DNA from: Thalassovita mediterranea
GTDB taxonomy: Bacteria > Pseudomonadota > Alphaproteobacteria > Caulobacterales > Hyphomonadaceae
Assembly: GCA_019448215.1 (NCBI GenBank)
Contig: CP080408.1
Span: forward strand, 1,736,001-1,800,000
Direction: 5' to 3'
DNA: 64,000 nt
Shown here: piece by piece, positions 61,740 through 64,000 of the stretch
Layout of the letters: each line of letters opens with the position of its first letter
Numbering within the stretch: position 1 is the first letter of the stretch
Notes under the pieces: model-generated
What the model saw: only the letters and a program-made list of their open reading frames with translations
What the model was told of the DNA's origin: nothing
Database searches by the model: none
Translations under genes and position numbers: made by a program

Positions 61740-61759
61740 CGCGCCACCAGAGGGGCGCG
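61740..61759. repeat. small hairpin upstream of the tRNA-like locus
   Basis: CGCGCC (61740-61745) and GGCGCG (61754-61759) form a 6-bp stem with an 8-nt loop. It lies in the region that should contain the promoter of the locus on the minus strand. A TTGACA on that strand at 61843-61838 has no good -10 at the usual distance. Confidence 0.35.
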
Positions 61760-61850
61760 TCAGGGTGCTATGAACAGCAACAATAATAGAGCGTCATATT
61801 GATCATGGAGCGGGGGACTAACGGCGCAGGCGGAGAGTGTCAACTGTCCG

Positions 61851-61873
61851 GGTCCCCGGCCTTCGCCGGGGTG
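61851..61873. repeat. small hairpin repeat CCCCGGC-CTTC-GCCGGGG
   Basis: A perfect 7-bp stem (61854-61860, 61865-61871) with tetraloop CTTC, followed by TGA; a repeat type very common between genes in alphaproteobacteria. Confidence 0.7.
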
Positions 61874-61900
61874 AGCGGATCTGGGGAGGTGATGAAAGCC

Positions 61901-61976
61901 GCGTGGTTCGACTTCGCTCACCATGCGGCATCCAACAGCGTTCGAATACGCCCGCATGGTGAGCGAAGTCGAACCA
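61901..61976. repeat. inverted pair of the TGGTTCGACTTCGC-type repeat (copies 2 and 3)
   Basis: Copy 2 (61901-61928) and copy 3 (61952-61976, inverted) share a perfect 25-bp inverted match with a 23-nt spacer between them. With copy 1 at 59754 this repeat occurs three times within 2.2 kb. The rest of the gap 61688-62039 holds no convincing gene. Confidence 0.85.
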
Positions 61977-62039
61977 TCGGGCGTTGCAAGGCGACTGATC
62001 TGTTTTAGCCCCTCAGGGCAGAGCCGCTGCGCGGCGCCG

Positions 62040-63278
62040 CTAGTTCTTTCCCGCCTTTTTGTCGCGTCCCGCCAGTAGCCTCAACCGCAGTGCATTCAGC
62101 TTGATGAAGCCTTCGGCGTCTTTCTGGTCATAGGCGCCGTGGTCGTCCTCGAAGGTGACGATCTTCTCGCTGTAGAGCGAGTAAGGCGATGAGCGGCCCA
62201 CCAGGATGACATTGCCCTTGTAGAGCTTGAGGCGGACCTCGCCTTCGACATAGCGCTGGGAATGGTCGATGGCGGCCTGGAGCATTTCGCGCTCCGGGCT
62301 CCACCAGAAGCCGTTATAGATCAGCTCTGCATATTTTGGCATCAGCTCATCCTTGAGGTGGGCCGAGCCCTTGTCGAGGCAGGCCTGTTCGATGCCGCGA
62401 TGGGCCGTGAGCAGGATGGTGCCGCCCGGGGTCTCATACATGCCGCGTGACTTCATGCCGACGAAGCGGTTTTCCAGAAGGTCGAGACGGCCAATGCCGT
62501 GCTTGCGGCCATACTCGTTGAGGGCGGTGAGAAGCGTCGCCGGGCTCATCGCTTCGCCATTGATGGCGATGGGGTCGCCCTTCTCGAACTGGACGGTGAT
62601 GTATTCCGGCTGGTCCGGCGCGTCTTCCGGGGAGACGGTGCGCTGGTAGACAAAATCTGGGGTCTCGACGGCTGGATCCTCGAGCGCCTTGCCCTCTGAG
62701 GAGGTGTGCAGCAGGTTCGCATCGATCGAGAAAGGCGCTTCGCCGCGCTTGTCCTTGGCGATCGGAATGTCGTGCTCTTCGGCGAAGGCGATAAGGTCGG
62801 AGCGGGACTTGAAGCTCCAGTCGCGCCACGGGGCGATCACCTTGATGTCCGGGTTGAGGCCGTAATAGCCAAGCTCGAAGCGGACCTGGTCATTGCCCTT
62901 GCCGGTCGCGCCATGACAGACGGCATCGGCGCCGGTGATGTCTGCAATCTCGATCTGGCGCTTGGCGATCAGCGGACGGGCAATCGAGGTGCCGAGCAGG
63001 TAGACGCCTTCATAGACGGCATTGGCGCGGAACATCGGGAAGACATAGTCGCGGACGAAGTCCTCGCGCACATCCTCGATGAAGATGTTTTCCGGCTTGA
63101 TGCCGAGCTTCAGCGCCTTTTCGCGGGCTGGCTCCAGCTCTTCGCCCTGACCAAGATCTGCGGTGAAGGTCACGACTTCTGCGCCAAACTCGGTCTGCAG
63201 CCATTTCAGGATGATCGAGGTGTCGAGGCCGCCGGAATAGGCGAGGACGACTTTCTTCGGCGCGTGCTTGGTAGCCAT
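62040..63278 (-). CDS. argG: argininosuccinate synthase
   Basis: 412 residues from ATG 63278, which has GGAG 9-10 nt upstream; the ATG at 63293 is also in frame. The PP-loop [12 protein letters not shown] binds [21 protein letters not shown] and [12 protein letters not shown]-type blocks bind citrulline and aspartate. It joins citrulline and aspartate in arginine synthesis. No other arg gene is in the window. Confidence 0.97.
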   Translation of the reverse strand: MATKHAPKKVVLAYSGGLDTSIILKWLQTEFGAEVVTFTADLGQGEELEPAREKALKLGIKPENIFIEDVREDFVRDYVFPMFRANAVYEGVYLLGTSIARPLIAKRQIEIADITGADAVCHGATGKGNDQVRFELGYYGLNPDIKVIAPWRDWSFKSRSDLIAFAEEHDIPIAKDKRGEAPFSIDANLLHTSSEGKALEDPAVETPDFVYQRTVSPEDAPDQPEYITVQFEKGDPIAINGEAMSPATLLTALNEYGRKHGIGRLDLLENRFVGMKSRGMYETPGGTILLTAHRGIEQACLDKGSAHLKDELMPKYAELIYNGFWWSPEREMLQAAIDHSQRYVEGEVRLKLYKGNVILVGRSSPYSLYSEKIVTFEDDHGAYDQKDAEGFIKLNALRLRLLAGRDKKAGKN

Positions 63279-63364
63279 GGCTGTTTGCTCCATTGGGGCA
63301 GGGGGTCGGTCTGGCGCGCAACATATTCAAGTGCGCCTGCGGAGCAAGAGGATTGGGCTGAAGC

Positions 63365-63398
63365 CACAAAAAAGCCCCGGCGTCCGGGCCGGGGCTTT
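63365..63398 (-). terminator. rho-independent terminator after the GlsB-type gene
   Basis: AAAGCCCCGGC (63371-63381) and GCCGGGGCTTT (63388-63398), an 11-bp perfect stem with a 6-nt loop. On the minus strand it runs into TTTTTTGTGG. Confidence 0.9.
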
Positions 63399-63422
63399 GT
63401 CGGTTTGTGTCTGCTGACCAGA

Positions 63423-63674
63423 TCAGGCGCGTTTTACGAGGCTGATCAGGAAGAGCAGGATACAGGCGCCGAGGAAGGCACCGATCAGATTTCCGATTAT
63501 ACCGCTAAAGCCAATGCCAAGCAGGCCGAAGATCAGGCCGCCGAGTACTGCGCCGACTATACCGACAATGATGTTGCCGAGGAGGCCAAAGCCGCCGCCG
63601 CGCATGACCTTGCCAGCGAGCCAACCTGCGACTGCGCCGATGATGAGCCAGATGAGAATTCCAACAATATCCAT
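63423..63674 (-). CDS. GlsB/YeaQ/YmgE-family stress membrane protein
   Basis: 83 residues from ATG 63674, behind AAAGGA. Three glycine-rich membrane helices: MDIVGILIWLIIGAVAGWLAGKVMRGGGFGLLGNIIVGIVGAVLGGLIFGLLG and a C-terminal helix ending VKRA. GWLAGKVMRGGGFGLLGNIIVGIVGA is the family signature (transglycosylase-associated protein). Induced by envelope stress in other bacteria; role unknown. Confidence 0.92.
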   Translation of the reverse strand: MDIVGILIWLIIGAVAGWLAGKVMRGGGFGLLGNIIVGIVGAVLGGLIFGLLGIGFSGIIGNLIGAFLGACILLFLISLVKRA

Positions 63675-63883
63675 TTCGCGTATCCTTTCTTGCCAGTTGT
63701 TCATGAAGAACACGCTGCAACCGGGACGAGTTCCGGCCGCCTCGAATTTGTCGGACGCCCGGCCTGCCCGAAGATCACCCCCTGATCACCGCGAAGCTGC
63801 CCCTTCATGGCCGCATTTGCGGGTGAGCTTCTGCTCCATCGGACTCCGGGGTGGGGTCCAAGGTCACTGGAGGAGATGATCGC

Positions 63884-64000
63884 ATGTTGAGAAAAGCGTT
63901 CCTGAGCGCGGCCCTGGTCGCAGGTTTTGCATTCGCTGCGTGCGCTGCACGTCCAGCCCCCGCGCCAGATACACCGCCAGAGCCGGAAGCGCCGAAGGCG
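63884..64000 (+). CDS. lipoprotein, partial (cut by right edge)
   Basis: 39 codons are visible, with no stop before the window ends. GGAGGAG 8 nt upstream of the ATG gives a strong start. The signal peptide MLRKAFLSAALVAGFAFAAC ends in a lipobox-like FAAC. After the Cys a proline-rich stretch (RPAPAPDTPPEPEAPKA) begins, as in many tethered periplasmic proteins. The rest is unseen. Confidence 0.75.
   Translation, partial: MLRKAFLSAALVAGFAFAACAARPAPAPDTPPEPEAPKA

Noticed and set aside
59563-62039. CRISPR array
   Set aside because: The repeats are palindromic elements at irregular spacing and in both orientations; there are no regular spacers and no cas genes.

Overview
The window looks like a chromosomal segment of a GC-rich alphaproteobacterium, most likely of the Caulobacterales/Hyphomonadaceae type (Henriciella- or Hyphomonas-like). 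The signs are a type II NADP-isocitrate dehydrogenase, a class I lysyl-tRNA synthetase, a TIGR02301-type protein, extended PstC and PstA subunits, a fused indolepyruvate:ferredoxin oxidoreductase, and many small palindromic intergenic repeats. The genus is an inference. Genes are dense on both strands. Several adjacent genes overlap by 4 nt, three convergent pairs share their stop codons, and TTG starts recur where a good ribosome binding site supports them. I see no rRNA operon, prophage, CRISPR array or transposase gene.

Layout. 1-9 kb: a tandem pair of paralogous membrane-anchored proteins, icd with its terminator, secreted hypotheticals, TrmJ, a TIGR02301 protein, a 2-hydroxyacid dehydrogenase, a TerB/J-domain protein and a voltage-gated-type ion channel. 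9-14.6 kb: CaCA antiporter, queF, phoD, a RluD-type synthase and alanine dehydrogenase. 14.7-22.1 kb: the phosphate cluster, read on the minus strand as phoR, a RluA-type synthase, then a Pho box followed by pstC-pstA-pstB-phoU-phoB; pstS is not here. 22.2-30.5 kb: a NodT-type outer membrane factor, adaptor and RND pump behind a palindromic operator, then an M13 metallopeptidase. 30.6-44.3 kb: DUF1801, an MDR-family dehydrogenase, a PepSY protein with a two-component system, thiolase, DUF2332, an SCP2-like/PhyH fusion, a serine hydrolase coupled to an Lrp regulator, and divergently the fused indolepyruvate:ferredoxin oxidoreductase. 44.3-59.6 kb: paired lipoproteins with lysS, a diguanylate cyclase, a Fur-box-preceded bfd and then bfr, GST, a hydrolase, an SCP2 protein, a TetR-AHSA1-VOC operon with a perfect palindromic operator, a Tiki/ChaN-like lipoprotein, an acyl-CoA carboxylase subunit, DUF4349, a RluB/F synthase and two GNAT proteins.

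59.6-62.0 kb is different in character and is the most interesting part. It is rich in hairpin repeats. It holds a GIY-YIG nuclease gene bracketed by two inverted 33-nt copies of a hairpin repeat whose stems show compensatory changes. It also holds two related tRNA-like RNA genes, with Tyr (GUA) and Cys (GCA) type anticodon loops, matching discriminator bases and encoded CCA ends, but no canonical D arm. These two RNAs tightly flank a 125-codon gene I do not recognise, followed by a 42-residue membrane protein. I regard this RNA-protein-RNA unit as the best candidate for an undescribed system.

The right end returns to housekeeping: argG, a GlsB/YeaQ-type membrane protein with a clear terminator, and the start of a lipoprotein gene cut by the window edge.
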